A stretch of DNA of 53,674 bases from Chloroflexota bacterium (GTDB lineage Bacteria; Chloroflexota; Anaerolineae; Aggregatilineales; Phototrophicaceae). Under the pieces are notes generated by a model. That model had not been told where the DNA came from and made no database searches. It saw nothing but the letters and a program-made list of their open reading frames with translations. This document shows positions 22,814 to 34,053 of the stretch, piece after piece; position 1 is the first letter of the stretch, and each line of letters starts with the position of its first letter. Made by a program: the position numbers and the translations under genes. Where the stretch lies: NCBI GenBank assembly GCA_026707745.1, contig JAPOWG010000009.1, positions 1-53,674 of the forward strand, read 5' to 3'.

Positions 22814-24811
22814 TCACTCGGAAGAAGCTGGCGCAGCAGCCCGGTCGGCGAGGACGCCCATACCGGCCTCTAGCGCAGCGGTGATCTTGTCCACGTCGTA
22901 GACGCAGCCGGCCCAGACGCCGCCGCTGGCCGCCTGCAGCGCCGCCCACAGGCGCGTATCCGCCGGCAGATCCGGATGCGGAGCCAATGCCGGATGGAGC
23001 TCGCGCTGCTTCAAGAGTTCGGCTGCCGCGTCCGGCGACAAAGCTCCATCCCGCGCGCTCACCAGATTCACTCTGCCGCTCAAGCTCTCCCGGTCGATCT
23101 CGATCTCGATCAAGTCGCCGTCGCGCAGCTTGCCGATGGCGCCGCCTGCCAGCGCCTCGGGACCGACATGCCCGATGCAGGCGCCGGTCGAGACGCCGGA
23201 AAAACGGGCGTCGGTTATGATGGGCACCTGTTTGCCCCAAGGGATAAACTTCAGAGCCGAGGTTAGCTGATAAGTTTCTTCCATGCCGGTTCCGGCGGGA
23301 CCGGCGCCAATTAAGACCAGCACGTCGCCGGCGCGGATCCGATCCTCATTTAAGCCCTTAACCGCGCGGATGGCGGCGCGCTCCGATGTAAAGACGCGCG
23401 CGGGCCCGCGATGGCGGTAGACGCCATCGTCATCGACGACGCTCGGGTCGATGGCGGTGGCCTTGATCACCGAACCTTGCGGCGCGATGTTGCCCACCGG
23501 AAAGACCACTGTGCTCGTCAACCCGCGCCCCCGCGCTTGATCCGCCGACATGATCACATCGTGCGGATCGACGCCGTCGCTCCTTGTCAAGCGTTCCCGA
23601 GCGAAGCGCCGCCGATCGCTATCGCGCCACCAGTCGAGCGCCGTATCGAGTGCCTCGCCCGTGACCGTTAGCGCGTCCCTGTTCAGCAGACCCATATCGC
23701 GCAGGTGCAGCATCACCTCGGGCACCGCGCCCGCCATATAAACCTGCACTGTCGGATGGTCGCGCGGACCATTGGGCAAGGCGTCGACCAAACGCGGCGT
23801 ACTCCTGTTGATGCGGATCCAATCCTCGACGCTCGGCGGCTTCAAACCGGCCGCGTGCGCGATAGCCGGGATATGCAAAAGCAGATTTGTCGAGCCGCCG
23901 AATGCCGAATGCAGCAACATGGCGTTTTCCAGCGCGGCGGGACTCAGGATGTCAGATAATGTAAGGCTTTCCGCCTTTAATCGGAGCAGCGCCAATGCCG
24001 AGCGCCGCGCGATATCGAGCCAGACTGGCTCGCCCGATGGCGCCAAGGCGCTATGCGGCAAGCATAGCCCCAGCGCCTCCGCCACCACTTGCGCGGTGGC
24101 GGCCGTGCCCAGGAACTGACAGCCGCCGCCCGAGGACCCGCAAGCTTTGCAGCCCATCTCGGCGGCATAATTGACATCAATCAAGCCGTGGGCGAAGCGC
24201 GCGCCGATGGTCTGCACCGTGCCCGCGTCTTCCGCGCCTTCGGCCGGCAAGGTCACGCCGCCGGGCACGATGATGCCGGGCAGATCGCCGCAGCCGGCCA
24301 GCGCGATTAATGTGGCCGGCAGACCCTTGTCGCAGGTGGCGATGCCCATGACACCGTCTCGCGTGGGCAGGGAGCGAATCAAGCGGCGCATCACGACCGC
24401 GGCGTCGTTGCGATAGGGCAGGCTGTCCATCATGCCGCTGGTGCCTTGGGAGCGTCCGTCGCAGGGATCGGAACAATAGACGGCGAATGGAATGGCGTTC
24501 TTGCCGCGGAGCGTCTCGGCGGCTGCGCGCGCCAGCAAGCCAATTTCCCAATGCCCGGTGTGATAGCCGAGGGCGATCGGCGCGCCATCCTCGGCCCGCA
24601 GACCGCCTTGCGTGCTTAGGATCACATATTGCTCGCGGTTGACCTCTTCCGGGTGCCAGCCCATGGCCACATTTTGCGTCATGGCAAAGAGGTTGCCGCT
24701 GGCCTCGTCAAGCAGCATGTCGGCATCCAGCGGCAGCTTGCCGTCTCTGCCCTGCCCTCGCGTGCGGGTGGTCTTCAGCAAATCCGCGCCGCCGTAGATT
24801 TCAGCTTGCAT
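22814..24811 (-). CDS. IlvD/Edd-family dehydratase, YjhG/YagF-type D-xylonate dehydratase
   Basis: A 665-aa Fe-S sugar acid dehydratase. The sequence follows the E. coli YjhG/YagF pattern closely ([64 protein letters not shown]), with cluster cysteines in [14 protein letters not shown] and the [12 protein letters not shown] region. YjhG-type enzymes convert D-xylonate to 2-keto-3-deoxy-D-xylonate. I start it at the ATG at 24811 behind GGGGAG; a TTG at 24826 is less likely. It is divergent from the SDR gene, a candidate sugar dehydrogenase for the preceding step. This gene heads a minus-strand operon. Confidence 0.92.
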   Translation of the reverse strand: MQAEIYGGADLLKTTRTRGQGRDGKLPLDADMLLDEASGNLFAMTQNVAMGWHPEEVNREQYVILSTQGGLRAEDGAPIALGYHTGHWEIGLLARAAAETLRGKNAIPFAVYCSDPCDGRSQGTSGMMDSLPYRNDAAVVMRRLIRSLPTRDGVMGIATCDKGLPATLIALAGCGDLPGIIVPGGVTLPAEGAEDAGTVQTIGARFAHGLIDVNYAAEMGCKACGSSGGGCQFLGTAATAQVVAEALGLCLPHSALAPSGEPVWLDIARRSALALLRLKAESLTLSDILSPAALENAMLLHSAFGGSTNLLLHIPAIAHAAGLKPPSVEDWIRINRSTPRLVDALPNGPRDHPTVQVYMAGAVPEVMLHLRDMGLLNRDALTVTGEALDTALDWWRDSDRRRFARERLTRSDGVDPHDVIMSADQARGRGLTSTVVFPVGNIAPQGSVIKATAIDPSVVDDDGVYRHRGPARVFTSERAAIRAVKGLNEDRIRAGDVLVLIGAGPAGTGMEETYQLTSALKFIPWGKQVPIITDARFSGVSTGACIGHVGPEALAGGAIGKLRDGDLIEIEIDRESLSGRVNLVSARDGALSPDAAAELLKQRELHPALAPHPDLPADTRLWAALQAASGGVWAGCVYDVDKITAALEAGMGVLADRAAAPASSE

Positions 24812-24904
24812 ATTCGCGCTCCCCAAATCCGATAAAACCCTCTGTGTTCTCTATGTCCTCGGTGGTTAAAATACCCGTATCATATCTATCAAACAGGGCA
24901 GATT

Positions 24905-25705
24905 ATGGCACAGAAGCGATTTTCAAATCAAACCGTCATCGTCACCGGCGCCGGCGAAGGCATCGGCTATGAAGTAGCTCGGCAGTTCTGTCAAGATGGG
25001 GCTGCGGTGCTGCTCAACGATATCCTTGGAGAGCGCGCGCACGCCGCCGCCGAGGGCATCAGCGCGGAAACGGGCGCGCCCTGCATCGCCGCAGCCGGCG
25101 ATGTGGCGGATGTTGAATATGTTCGCGGTCTGGTCGACACTGCAGTAGAGGCATTCGGCGGATTGAGCGTCTGCGTCTGCAATGCCGGGTTGACCTCCTG
25201 GGGCGACTTTTTTGAGTATCAACCGGCCGATTTCGAACGCGTGGTCAGTGTCAACCTGCGCGGGAGCTACTTCCTGGCGCAAGCCGCCGCCCGTCAGTTT
25301 CGCTGGCAGGGCCAGGGCGGGCGCATCGTGCTCATGTCTTCGGTGACTGGGCACCGCGCCGTACCTTACCTCAGCGCCTATGGCATGACCAAAGCGGCGC
25401 TGGAAATGCTGGCGCGGAACCTGGTGCTGGAATTGAGCGGGCACAGCATCACCATCAACTGCGTGGCGCCCGGCGCCGTCCTCACCCCGCGCAACCTCAG
25501 TGACGACCCGGATTATGAAGAGCGCTGGGCAAATTTGATCCCGGTCGGGCAAGCCATCCAAACCGAAGACATCGCCAATGCCGTCCTGTTCCTGGCGTCA
25601 CCGGCGGCTGGCAAGATCACCGGACAGTCGATCGTCGTGGACGGCGGCTGGACCAGCACCAGCCCCGTACCCAACATGGATTACGGGAAAGACTATCAGA
25701 ACTAG
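24905..25705 (+). CDS. Short-chain dehydrogenase/reductase, candidate sugar 1-dehydrogenase
   Basis: A 266-aa classical SDR: TGAGEGIG nucleotide motif (14-21), NAG at 93-95, catalytic Ser146, Tyr159 and Lys163 (SAYGMTK). The acidic Asp39 after beta-2 (LLNDILGE) suggests NAD preference. The C-terminal ITGQSIVVDGGWTS is typical of the glucose-dehydrogenase-like and 3-oxoacyl-reductase-like group. Because it is transcribed away from the xylonate dehydratase gene across a 93-bp spacer, oxidation of a pentose to its lactone is a fair guess, but the family does not prove it. Confidence 0.88.
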   Translation: MAQKRFSNQTVIVTGAGEGIGYEVARQFCQDGAAVLLNDILGERAHAAAEGISAETGAPCIAAAGDVADVEYVRGLVDTAVEAFGGLSVCVCNAGLTSWGDFFEYQPADFERVVSVNLRGSYFLAQAAARQFRWQGQGGRIVLMSSVTGHRAVPYLSAYGMTKAALEMLARNLVLELSGHSITINCVAPGAVLTPRNLSDDPDYEERWANLIPVGQAIQTEDIANAVLFLASPAAGKITGQSIVVDGGWTSTSPVPNMDYGKDYQN

Positions 25706-25737
25706 CATGAGTTGCAGGAAGCGCTGATGCGAAGCGA

Positions 25738-26103
25738 TTACGAGGTGACCTGCGCGGCGCTATCTTTCGTTTTCGCCGTACGCCGGCGCCCGCGCAGAAT
25801 ATCGCCCAGGAACCAGCCCAGGCCGATCAAAGCCAGGCCCACGCCGCCGATGACCATCATGTTGGACTGATCCGCCAGCAAGCGCCGCCGCTCGATATCC
25901 GAAGCCATTAAGCCCTGCGCCTGGCTCTTGCTCTCGACCGTGACTTCTCCGCCCTCTTCGTGTATCTGCGCCGCTTGATTGCTCGACAATTGATTCGCCA
26001 GGTCGAAATAGCGCCAGCCGCCCAGGGCTGCCATCAGAATGCCCAATACAACCGCCGTGAACAGTAAGCGGTCAACTATTCCTGTGAAGATTGAATCGCG
26101 CAT
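25738..26103 (-). CDS. Two-span membrane protein of unknown function
   Basis: A 121-aa protein with membrane spans at about residues 12-30 (LLFTAVVLGILMAALGGW) and 80-100 (NMMVIGGVGLALIGLGWFLG). A charged outside or cytoplasmic loop lies between them, and the tail is basic (RGRRRTAKTK). No family is recognised. It is convergent with the SDR gene and divergent from the second Gfo/Idh/MocA gene. Confidence 0.65.
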   Translation of the reverse strand: MRDSIFTGIVDRLLFTAVVLGILMAALGGWRYFDLANQLSSNQAAQIHEEGGEVTVESKSQAQGLMASDIERRRLLADQSNMMVIGGVGLALIGLGWFLGDILRGRRRTAKTKDSAAQVTS

Positions 26104-26190
26104 TTACTCGTCTCGCAAAGCCCTTGTTGCCGAATGGCACGCGAAAAACTACAATAGGCAGTCGATTAAATCTGGGACATTGTACGAAAG

Positions 26191-27312
26191 ATGCCTATGA
26201 CAAGCAACACGCTAAATATCGGGATGGTCGGCACCAGTTGGTGGGCGGATGCCATGCACCTGCCCGCGCTCGACAGCCACCCCAAGGCCCGAACGCTGGC
26301 AATTTGCGGGCGCAACCGGGAAAACGCGGGCAAGATGGCGGATATTTGGAAGATACCGCGAGTGTATACCGACTACCGGGATATGATTGACAATGCCGAT
26401 CTCGATGCCATCGTTATTTCGACGCCCAACGAATCACATTATCCCATCACTATGGCGGCTTTTGACGCGGGCTTGCATGTGCTCTGTGAAAAGCCAATCG
26501 CCATGACTTATGCGGATGCGCGGGAAATGGCCGACCTGGCGCAGCGGAAGAATCTCAAAACCCTGGTGCCCTTCACCTACAGCTTCATGCCGACGGCGCG
26601 TTACCTCAAGGAGCTGATCGATAGCGGCTATCTGGGCAGGCCGTATCATCTCAACATGCGCTACTACAGCGGTTACGCCCGTGAAGGCGACTATATCTGG
26701 CGCCTCGACCGCAAGGTCGCCGGCAGCGGCGTCGTCGGCGATTTAGGGTCGCATTTCATGTATCTAGCTGAATGGTTTTACGGCGAGATCAGGGCCATCA
26801 CCTGCCGCTTGACAAGCATCGTCCCGCGTCCGCCGGTCGATCCACAAGGCGAGCCTTACGATCTCTTGGACGATAGTTGCCTTCTTACAGCCGAGTTCGC
26901 CAACGGCGCTGTTGGCATGATCCACTGCACCGCCCTTTGTTACGAGGGTACGCCCTTCGGTCAAACGCACCATATGGACTTCCACGGTTCGGAGGGCACG
27001 CTCTACAGCTACACGGACTGGGACAGGATCCAGCAAGTCAAAGGTGCGCGCTCCGGCGAGGGCATACCGGGTGAGTTGCCCATTCCCGACCATATATGGG
27101 GGGAGGCTCGCCGCGATACCGTTCACAATACCTATCGCGATATGTTCCGCCGCGAAGATTTCATGATTCGCGGCTTCATCAACGGCATCCTTGATGGCAG
27201 TGACTTGACGCCGAATTTCCAGCACGGCGCGCGTATCCAGCGCCTTATCAGCGCCGCAGTCAAGAGTCACGAGATGGCTTCGCGCGTGCTCGTGGAGTCG
27301 ATCATCGAATGA
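26191..27312 (+). CDS. Gfo/Idh/MocA family oxidoreductase
   Basis: A 373-aa NAD(P)-dependent oxidoreductase, canonical for the family: Rossmann start LNIGMVGTSWWAD, VISTPNESHYP, and the complete EKP motif at 100-102 (LCEKPIAMTY). The C-terminal substrate domain carries GSGVVGDLGSHFMYLAEWF, the usual D-x-x-x-H catalytic pair. Two in-frame ATGs (26191, 26197) are possible; neither has a strong ribosome site. It heads a plus-strand group with FAH and enolase-superfamily genes, which suggests sugar acid catabolism. Unlike the gene at 1456, its catalytic lysine is present. Confidence 0.9.
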   Translation: MPMTSNTLNIGMVGTSWWADAMHLPALDSHPKARTLAICGRNRENAGKMADIWKIPRVYTDYRDMIDNADLDAIVISTPNESHYPITMAAFDAGLHVLCEKPIAMTYADAREMADLAQRKNLKTLVPFTYSFMPTARYLKELIDSGYLGRPYHLNMRYYSGYAREGDYIWRLDRKVAGSGVVGDLGSHFMYLAEWFYGEIRAITCRLTSIVPRPPVDPQGEPYDLLDDSCLLTAEFANGAVGMIHCTALCYEGTPFGQTHHMDFHGSEGTLYSYTDWDRIQQVKGARSGEGIPGELPIPDHIWGEARRDTVHNTYRDMFRREDFMIRGFINGILDGSDLTPNFQHGARIQRLISAAVKSHEMASRVLVESIIE

Positions 27313-27457
27313 GGACGGTGAATGTGTCCCGAGCACCTGTCTTGTTACAGTGTTCAAAGCGAGCAGCCTGATGGGCTCTTGTCGTCATGCGACGATGTAT
27401 ACAGTTCAATAGGACGAACATGCGCAGAATCAGTGACCTGAGAGTTTGGAGGAGAAT

Positions 27458-28360
<903 letters not shown>

Positions 28361-28414
28361 GATGGCCCGTGGCGCGGAACCGGACGAGCGAACAGCCATA
28401 GTCGGAGGGATCCC

Positions 28415-29614
<1,200 letters not shown>

Positions 29615-29640
29615 TCCCGGACCCGCGCCGCCGTCTCGCG

Positions 29641-29727
29641 GTAGAGTATCCTTTTCGGTTGCAATACTCTTAGTCAGTCCTCGACATGAGAATCTTAGCC
29701 CAAGATTACGAATGATTTGGTAGAGGC
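29641..29727 (+). repeat. Dispersed repeat pair, copy 2
   Basis: Partner of 9391-9475. Shared blocks are CAGTCCTCGAC, CTTAG, TGAGA and ATGATTTG in the same order and spacing. It runs straight into a GGGCGA-like element. Confidence 0.6.
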
Positions 29728-29772
29728 GACTTCGGTGGGTCGCGTAGACACGGACCTTCGATCGTCCCTACC
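29719..29772. repeat. Degenerate GGGCGA-family element
   Basis: GGTAGAGGCGA and TCGTCCCTACC arms pair at 9 of 11 positions. The interior contains GTGGGTCGCGTAGACACGG, related to sequence near 16575 and 2706. Confidence 0.45.
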
Positions 29773-29836
29773 GGCTGTCAGGAGGCTGTTGTTCTTTATT
29801 TCATCCGACTTTGATGCAGTGCCAAATCAGCAGCGT

Positions 29837-29864
29837 TTGAAATATACGAAATCTGCGCTATAAT
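29837..29864 (+). promoter_or_regulatory. Sigma-70-like promoter of the ribose-type ABC operon
   Basis: TTGAAA (29837-29842), 16-bp spacer, perfect TATAAT (29859-29864), about 120 nt upstream of the solute-binding protein start. Confidence 0.7.
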
Positions 29865-29912
29865 ACCGTACGCTTGGCTGGTCGCGCTGTTAAAGGAGTG
29901 CGTGTCAGTCAT

Positions 29913-29928
29913 TTGAAACCGGTCTCAA
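29913..29928 (+). promoter_or_regulatory. LacI-family operator candidate
   Basis: TTGAAACCGGTCTCAA is a 16-bp palindrome with 7 of 8 pairs matched and a central CCGG/CG step, the usual form of LacI/GalR-family operators. It lies about 50 nt downstream of TATAAT, in a roadblock position. No LacI gene is in the window. Confidence 0.65.
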
Positions 29929-29984
29929 CAGGCAATTCGCCTGAGACAATGTGACCATTAACGTTTATTTGGAGGAGTCTCGTT

Positions 29985-30971
29985 ATGAGAAAGCTAGTTC
30001 GTACGATCCCGGTGCTGCTTTTGGCGCTGGGTGTCATGATTGCCGGTATCGGCGGCGTTGGCGCGCAAGACCAATTGACCTTTAGTATGGTCAGCCACGG
30101 CGGTCACGGCAATCCCTTCTGGGTCGTCGTCATCAAGGGTATGGAAGACGCCTGTGCCCTGCTGGACGCTGATTGCGCCTGGCTGGCGGATCCTGTTGAT
30201 AGCATTGATGATATGGCCGGCTACTGGGACGATGCCCTGGCGCGCAACAACGACGGTATCGGCACCACGGTTCCGAATCCGGAAGTTATCCGCGATGGTG
30301 TTAATCGCGCTGCCGAAGCCGGAATACCGGTGATCGTCTTCAATACGGCCGATCCCAACGCTGGCACGCCCGATGCGCTGCCGACGCTCTTCTACATTGG
30401 CGCGAACGAATTCCTCGGCGGACGTTCCAACGCCAACGCTGTACTTGACGCGGCCGATGCAGCCGGCGTCGAGATCGCCAAAGCGGTTTGCCCGATCCAG
30501 GAAGTTGGACACAGTGGTCTGGAAGCCCGTTGCGCTGGCGTCCGCAGCGTCTTTGAAGAAGCTGGCATCCCGCTGGACGGTCTGACCATCAGCAACGATG
30601 TGACCGCATCCGCCGGTGTCTTCGCCGACTACTTCGCCGCCAACCCGGAAACCAACGCTGTATTCAGCCTTGGCCCCAACCCGGCGAGCGCGCTGAATCT
30701 GTATATTCAGGAAGCTGGCGTCATGGCGGGCGAAATCTTCGCTACGACCCACGATACCAGCGCCGAGATCTATGAAATGATCCAAAACGGTTACCTGATT
30801 CAGGCTATCGACCAGCAGCCTTACTTGCAAGGCTTCGAGACGATCATGTGGCTCTACCTGAACAGCCAATTCAAGATGGCTCCGGGTGGCGACATTCTGA
30901 CAGGACCTGGCATCATCGACGGCAGCAACGTCGATGCCATCATCGAGTTGACGGCGCAAGGCTATCGCTAA
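29985..30971 (+). CDS. Ribose/galactose-type ABC solute-binding protein
   Basis: A 328-aa extracytoplasmic sugar-binding protein of the RbsB/periplasmic-binding-protein-4 group. The signal peptide runs to about residue 27 (MIAGIGGVGAQD), with no lipobox. The mature protein opens with LTFSMVSHGGHGNPFW, the normal first strand and ligand loop, followed by GTTVPNPEVIRDGVNRA and IPVIVFNTADPN. QAIDQQPYLQGFETIMWLY near the C-terminus is also typical. It is the first gene of a four-gene operon with permease, ATPase and lipoprotein. The GGAGGAG site precedes its ATG. Confidence 0.93.
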   Translation: MRKLVRTIPVLLLALGVMIAGIGGVGAQDQLTFSMVSHGGHGNPFWVVVIKGMEDACALLDADCAWLADPVDSIDDMAGYWDDALARNNDGIGTTVPNPEVIRDGVNRAAEAGIPVIVFNTADPNAGTPDALPTLFYIGANEFLGGRSNANAVLDAADAAGVEIAKAVCPIQEVGHSGLEARCAGVRSVFEEAGIPLDGLTISNDVTASAGVFADYFAANPETNAVFSLGPNPASALNLYIQEAGVMAGEIFATTHDTSAEIYEMIQNGYLIQAIDQQPYLQGFETIMWLYLNSQFKMAPGGDILTGPGIIDGSNVDAIIELTAQGYR

Positions 30972-30991
30972 GCCGAATCCGGCATTCGCAG

Positions 30992-31016
30992 TGGGTGGGA
31001 AGGACCTTCCCACCCA
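30992..31016 (+). terminator. Strong hairpin after the binding-protein gene
   Basis: TGGGTGGGAAGG / CCTTCCCACCCA, 12 complementary pairs flanking a single base (a realistic loop uses a few of them), followed by TTTATTTG. It likely limits read-through into the permease gene, so the binding protein is made in excess. Confidence 0.75.
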
Positions 31017-31055
31017 TTTATTTGTAACTTCTTTCGCAAATTTAACCCTTACGAC

Positions 31056-31079
31056 ATATCAGCCCCTTCGGGCTGATAT
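31056..31079 (+). terminator. Second hairpin between binding protein and permease
   Basis: Perfect 10-bp stem ATATCAGCCC / GGGCTGATAT with a CTTC tetraloop. There is no T-tract, so it may be an RNA-stabilising or attenuating structure and not a terminator. Confidence 0.5.
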
Positions 31080-31120
31080 CGGCTCCCAAGAAATTCTTAG
31101 TCGAATTCGAGAAACAGCTT

Positions 31121-33235
31121 ATGATACAAGCATATTTAGATGGCAAACGAGGCGCCTCCAATGTCGGCACGCTCGTTGCAGGCTTGATATTTGGCTTTGC
31201 CATCCTGGGGTTCTTGATCGCATATGGGGTCGCTTTTGGCTGGGTACCCTTAGGCGAGCGGATCGACATCTTACGCAGCAACCTGAACACCATCGAATAC
31301 ATCGCCACAGTCGCCTTTTTGATTTACGCCGCCTGCTGCCTCCGAACCGCTTATGGGCTCTACCAGCGCGAACAATCAAGCTTGCGCTGGTCCCAATGGA
31401 CGTATTTCGTCACCCTCATCATCGGCGCTGCCATCTTGCTCAGTGTCATTATTCCGGTTGGGTTGAAGTTCTCGCTCTTGCTTGGGCAAGAAATCGACCT
31501 CCGCAGCCTGATCAACGAAGACATCGGCGGCTTGGCGCCCATTGCCTTGTCCATCGGCGAGTCGCTGATAAGCGTCAGTTTGCTTGTCGCCGGTCTGGTC
31601 GCTCTTTTGGCGCTCCTCGTCTTCTTGATCCCGCCCTTGGAACCGCTGCGGGATATGGAAGGCATCCGCCTGATCGTCGCTCCTCCAGGAAAATTCGTCC
31701 AGGCGATTCTTATTGTCCTGTTTGTCGGCGTAATCTGTGTACTCATCGCGGGCACGTTTGTGGTGCCGCTGTATCCCGGTTATACAACCATTCGTGATGT
31801 GGAAACGCATCGCTTAGTCGCGGGCTTGCTCTTCTTCCTGCCGGGGCTTTTCGGCTATATGCAAGCGCGTCAAGTGCAAGAGCAATCCGACGAATTGCGC
31901 CGGGCGATCGCCCTGACACCGGGCAAGTTCATCCGCGCCGAGCTGGCAAAATCACCGAGCGCTGGCGCGATCATCGGTTTTATCGCCATCTTCATGGGTT
32001 TTACGATGGCGACTGACCTGTTCCTGGAGCCGAGTTCCATCGCCTCGTTTCTCAGCAATGTGGCGACTAAGGGCGTCATCGCCATCGGCGTCACCTACCT
32101 GATGATCTCTGGGGAATTCGACCTGTCGGTCGGCTCGATTCTGGGCGTCACCGCGCTATCCTTCATGCAATTCATGACCCTCGGCGCGCCCATATTCGGC
32201 GTGATGGAGCCTATACCCGCCGCGCTGCTCGCTATCTTTGTCGCCTTCGTACTCGGCGCCATCAATGGCATCCTGCTCATCTCGACCCGCATACCATCCT
32301 TCATTGTGACATTGGGAACGATGCTGGCTTATCGCGCCATAACACTGGTTGTGATTGCCGGCGGTCGCATCTTGCGTTACAGCGACCATCACGAATCGCT
32401 GCCCATCATCAGCATCAGCAAAATAGTCTTCGTCGCGCTGGCAGTTCTTGGCTTGCTCATCACCGCATACACCGCTTACCGCGCCCTGCCTCTCCTTTAT
32501 CAGCGGGCAATGCAGGCTTGGTCGGTCCGTCATAACAATGGCGACTTCGGCACTTCTGGCGCGATTGTCCGCATCGTCTTGCTTTTGCTCGTTCTGCTGA
32601 TTCTGGCGTCAATCGTACTCTGGCTGGTCGCTGTCTTCTCCTACCATATCAACGCCGGCGGCGGCGAAATGGTGGAAGTTGGCTACTTCGATCTCTTTAA
32701 CGGGCGGGTATTGTCGATTGGCTCCGAAGGAGAGTTCATCCATCTGCAAATCCCGCGCAGCGCTAACGTGCGGCTGGCGATCGTCTGGTGGTTCATCTTC
32801 GTGGCGTTCTTCCACGTAATTCTGACGAGTACATCTTTCGGCAATAGCATATTCGCCACCGGCGGCAACGAGGGAGCCGCCCGCGCTCAGGGTGTCAATG
32901 TGGACCGGGTTAAGTTACAGAACTTCGTCATTGTGGCGGTACTTACCGGTATTGCGGCGATATACGAAACTTCCCGCAATCCAGGCGTCGACCCGCGCAA
33001 GGGCACAGGTTTAGAACTGGAGGTGATCGCCATGACGGTGATCGGCGGCGCCTTGCTGTCCGGTGGATACGGCAGCGTCGTCGGCTCGTTACTGGGGGCG
33101 TTGATCTTCGGCATGCTGCAAACTGGTCTGGTCCTAGTCGGTATCGAATCCCGCGTATTTGCCGGGACAATCGGCGTCATCATTATCGTCGCTGTTGTAC
33201 TGAACACCCTCGTCCGCGGCGCGCAGCGAAATTAG
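31121..33235 (+). CDS. Oversized RbsC-type ABC permease with extra membrane domain
   Basis: A 704-aa permease, about twice the family's usual 320 residues. The RbsC-like part begins near residue 275 (FLSNVATKGVIAIGVTYLMI, GEFDLSVGSILGVTA) and ends with GGNEGAARAQGVNVDRVKL and MTVIGGALLSGGYGSVVGSL. Before it lies a ~270-residue region with about six membrane spans that I do not recognise. A further ~130-residue insert with two spans (about 430-560) splits the permease core. There is no stop or frameshift. The start has no clear ribosome site. It is followed 12 nt later by its ATPase. Confidence 0.88.
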   Translation: MIQAYLDGKRGASNVGTLVAGLIFGFAILGFLIAYGVAFGWVPLGERIDILRSNLNTIEYIATVAFLIYAACCLRTAYGLYQREQSSLRWSQWTYFVTLIIGAAILLSVIIPVGLKFSLLLGQEIDLRSLINEDIGGLAPIALSIGESLISVSLLVAGLVALLALLVFLIPPLEPLRDMEGIRLIVAPPGKFVQAILIVLFVGVICVLIAGTFVVPLYPGYTTIRDVETHRLVAGLLFFLPGLFGYMQARQVQEQSDELRRAIALTPGKFIRAELAKSPSAGAIIGFIAIFMGFTMATDLFLEPSSIASFLSNVATKGVIAIGVTYLMISGEFDLSVGSILGVTALSFMQFMTLGAPIFGVMEPIPAALLAIFVAFVLGAINGILLISTRIPSFIVTLGTMLAYRAITLVVIAGGRILRYSDHHESLPIISISKIVFVALAVLGLLITAYTAYRALPLLYQRAMQAWSVRHNNGDFGTSGAIVRIVLLLLVLLILASIVLWLVAVFSYHINAGGGEMVEVGYFDLFNGRVLSIGSEGEFIHLQIPRSANVRLAIVWWFIFVAFFHVILTSTSFGNSIFATGGNEGAARAQGVNVDRVKLQNFVIVAVLTGIAAIYETSRNPGVDPRKGTGLELEVIAMTVIGGALLSGGYGSVVGSLLGALIFGMLQTGLVLVGIESRVFAGTIGVIIIVAVVLNTLVRGAQRN

Positions 33236-33247
33236 GGAGCGTTAACC

Positions 33248-34051
33248 ATGCAATATGAGCAGATGAATGACAATGCGCTTGTGGATATGATCGATATCCA
33301 CAAGTACTTCGGCAGTGTACAAGTTTTGCGTGGTATCAATTTCCACGTCGACCGCGGGGAGATTGTCGGCTTGTTGGGGGACAACGGCGCCGGCAAATCG
33401 ACGCTGATCAAGGTACTGACCGGCTACCATTCGCTAACGCGCGGTCAAATCTATTTCGACGACGAGGCCGTCAAAATCAATTCGCCGCATGACGCCCGCG
33501 AACTCGGTATCGAGACTGTGCACCAGGATCTCGCGCTGGTGCCCTTGATGAGCATCGCGCGGAACTTCTGGCTTGGGCAAGAGCCTACTTATGAGATCGG
33601 TCCCTTCAAATTCCTCGACAAGAAAATGATGGCGCGCGAGTCGATACAAGCCTTGGCCGATGTTGGCATCCATGTCCGCGATTCGGAGGAAACTGTCGGC
33701 AACATGTCCGGTGGCGAGCGACAGTCGATCGCGATCGGCCGCGCTGTCTATTTCGGCAAAAAGCTGCTGATCCTGGACGAGCCCACCTCGGCACTGTCCG
33801 TCGGCGAGACGCAGAAAGTGCTCGACTATACCATCGCCGCCAAAGAAAAAGGCATGAGCGTCATCTTCATCACCCACAATATCCGCCACGTTTACGAGGT
33901 GGCAGACCGCTTTACCATCATTGAGCGCGGACACAAACTGGGCGACTTTTATAAGAGCGAAGTGACCGAAAACGAAGTCGCCGATATGATCGTCACAGGA
34001 CAAATTCCCGAGCGCCTGCGCCTGTATGAAGAAGAAGAGGGCGGGGACTAG
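33248..34051 (+). CDS. Sugar ABC transporter ATPase, single domain
   Basis: A 267-aa ATP-binding subunit. Walker A is GDNGAGKST (44-52), followed by the Q-loop VHQDLALVP, the signature MSGGERQS, Walker B LLILDEPTSAL and the switch histidine in FITHNIRHVYEVADR. It is of the ribose/fructose importer group, but has one ATPase domain and not the two of RbsA, so two copies should pair with the permease. AGGGAG precedes the start. It is the third gene of the operon, 2 nt before the lipoprotein gene. Confidence 0.95.
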   Translation: MQYEQMNDNALVDMIDIHKYFGSVQVLRGINFHVDRGEIVGLLGDNGAGKSTLIKVLTGYHSLTRGQIYFDDEAVKINSPHDARELGIETVHQDLALVPLMSIARNFWLGQEPTYEIGPFKFLDKKMMARESIQALADVGIHVRDSEETVGNMSGGERQSIAIGRAVYFGKKLLILDEPTSALSVGETQKVLDYTIAAKEKGMSVIFITHNIRHVYEVADRFTIIERGHKLGDFYKSEVTENEVADMIVTGQIPERLRLYEEEEGGD

Positions 34052-34053
34052 AC

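Larger units (their letters stand above)
29615..29984 (+). other. 370-bp regulatory and repeat region before the ribose-type ABC operon
   Basis: It holds the second copy of the dispersed repeat (29641), a GGGCGA-like element (29719), a promoter (29837-29864), a LacI-type operator (29913) with an overlapping hairpin (GTCTCA/TGAGAC, about 29922-29947) and a GGAGGAG ribosome site at 29971. No gene was seen. Confidence 0.7.

Noticed and set aside
22814..24811. Annotation as ilvD (branched-chain amino acid dihydroxy-acid dehydratase)
   Set aside because: The length (665 aa) and block order match the YjhG/YagF group, and the neighbours are sugar acid genes with no other ilv gene.
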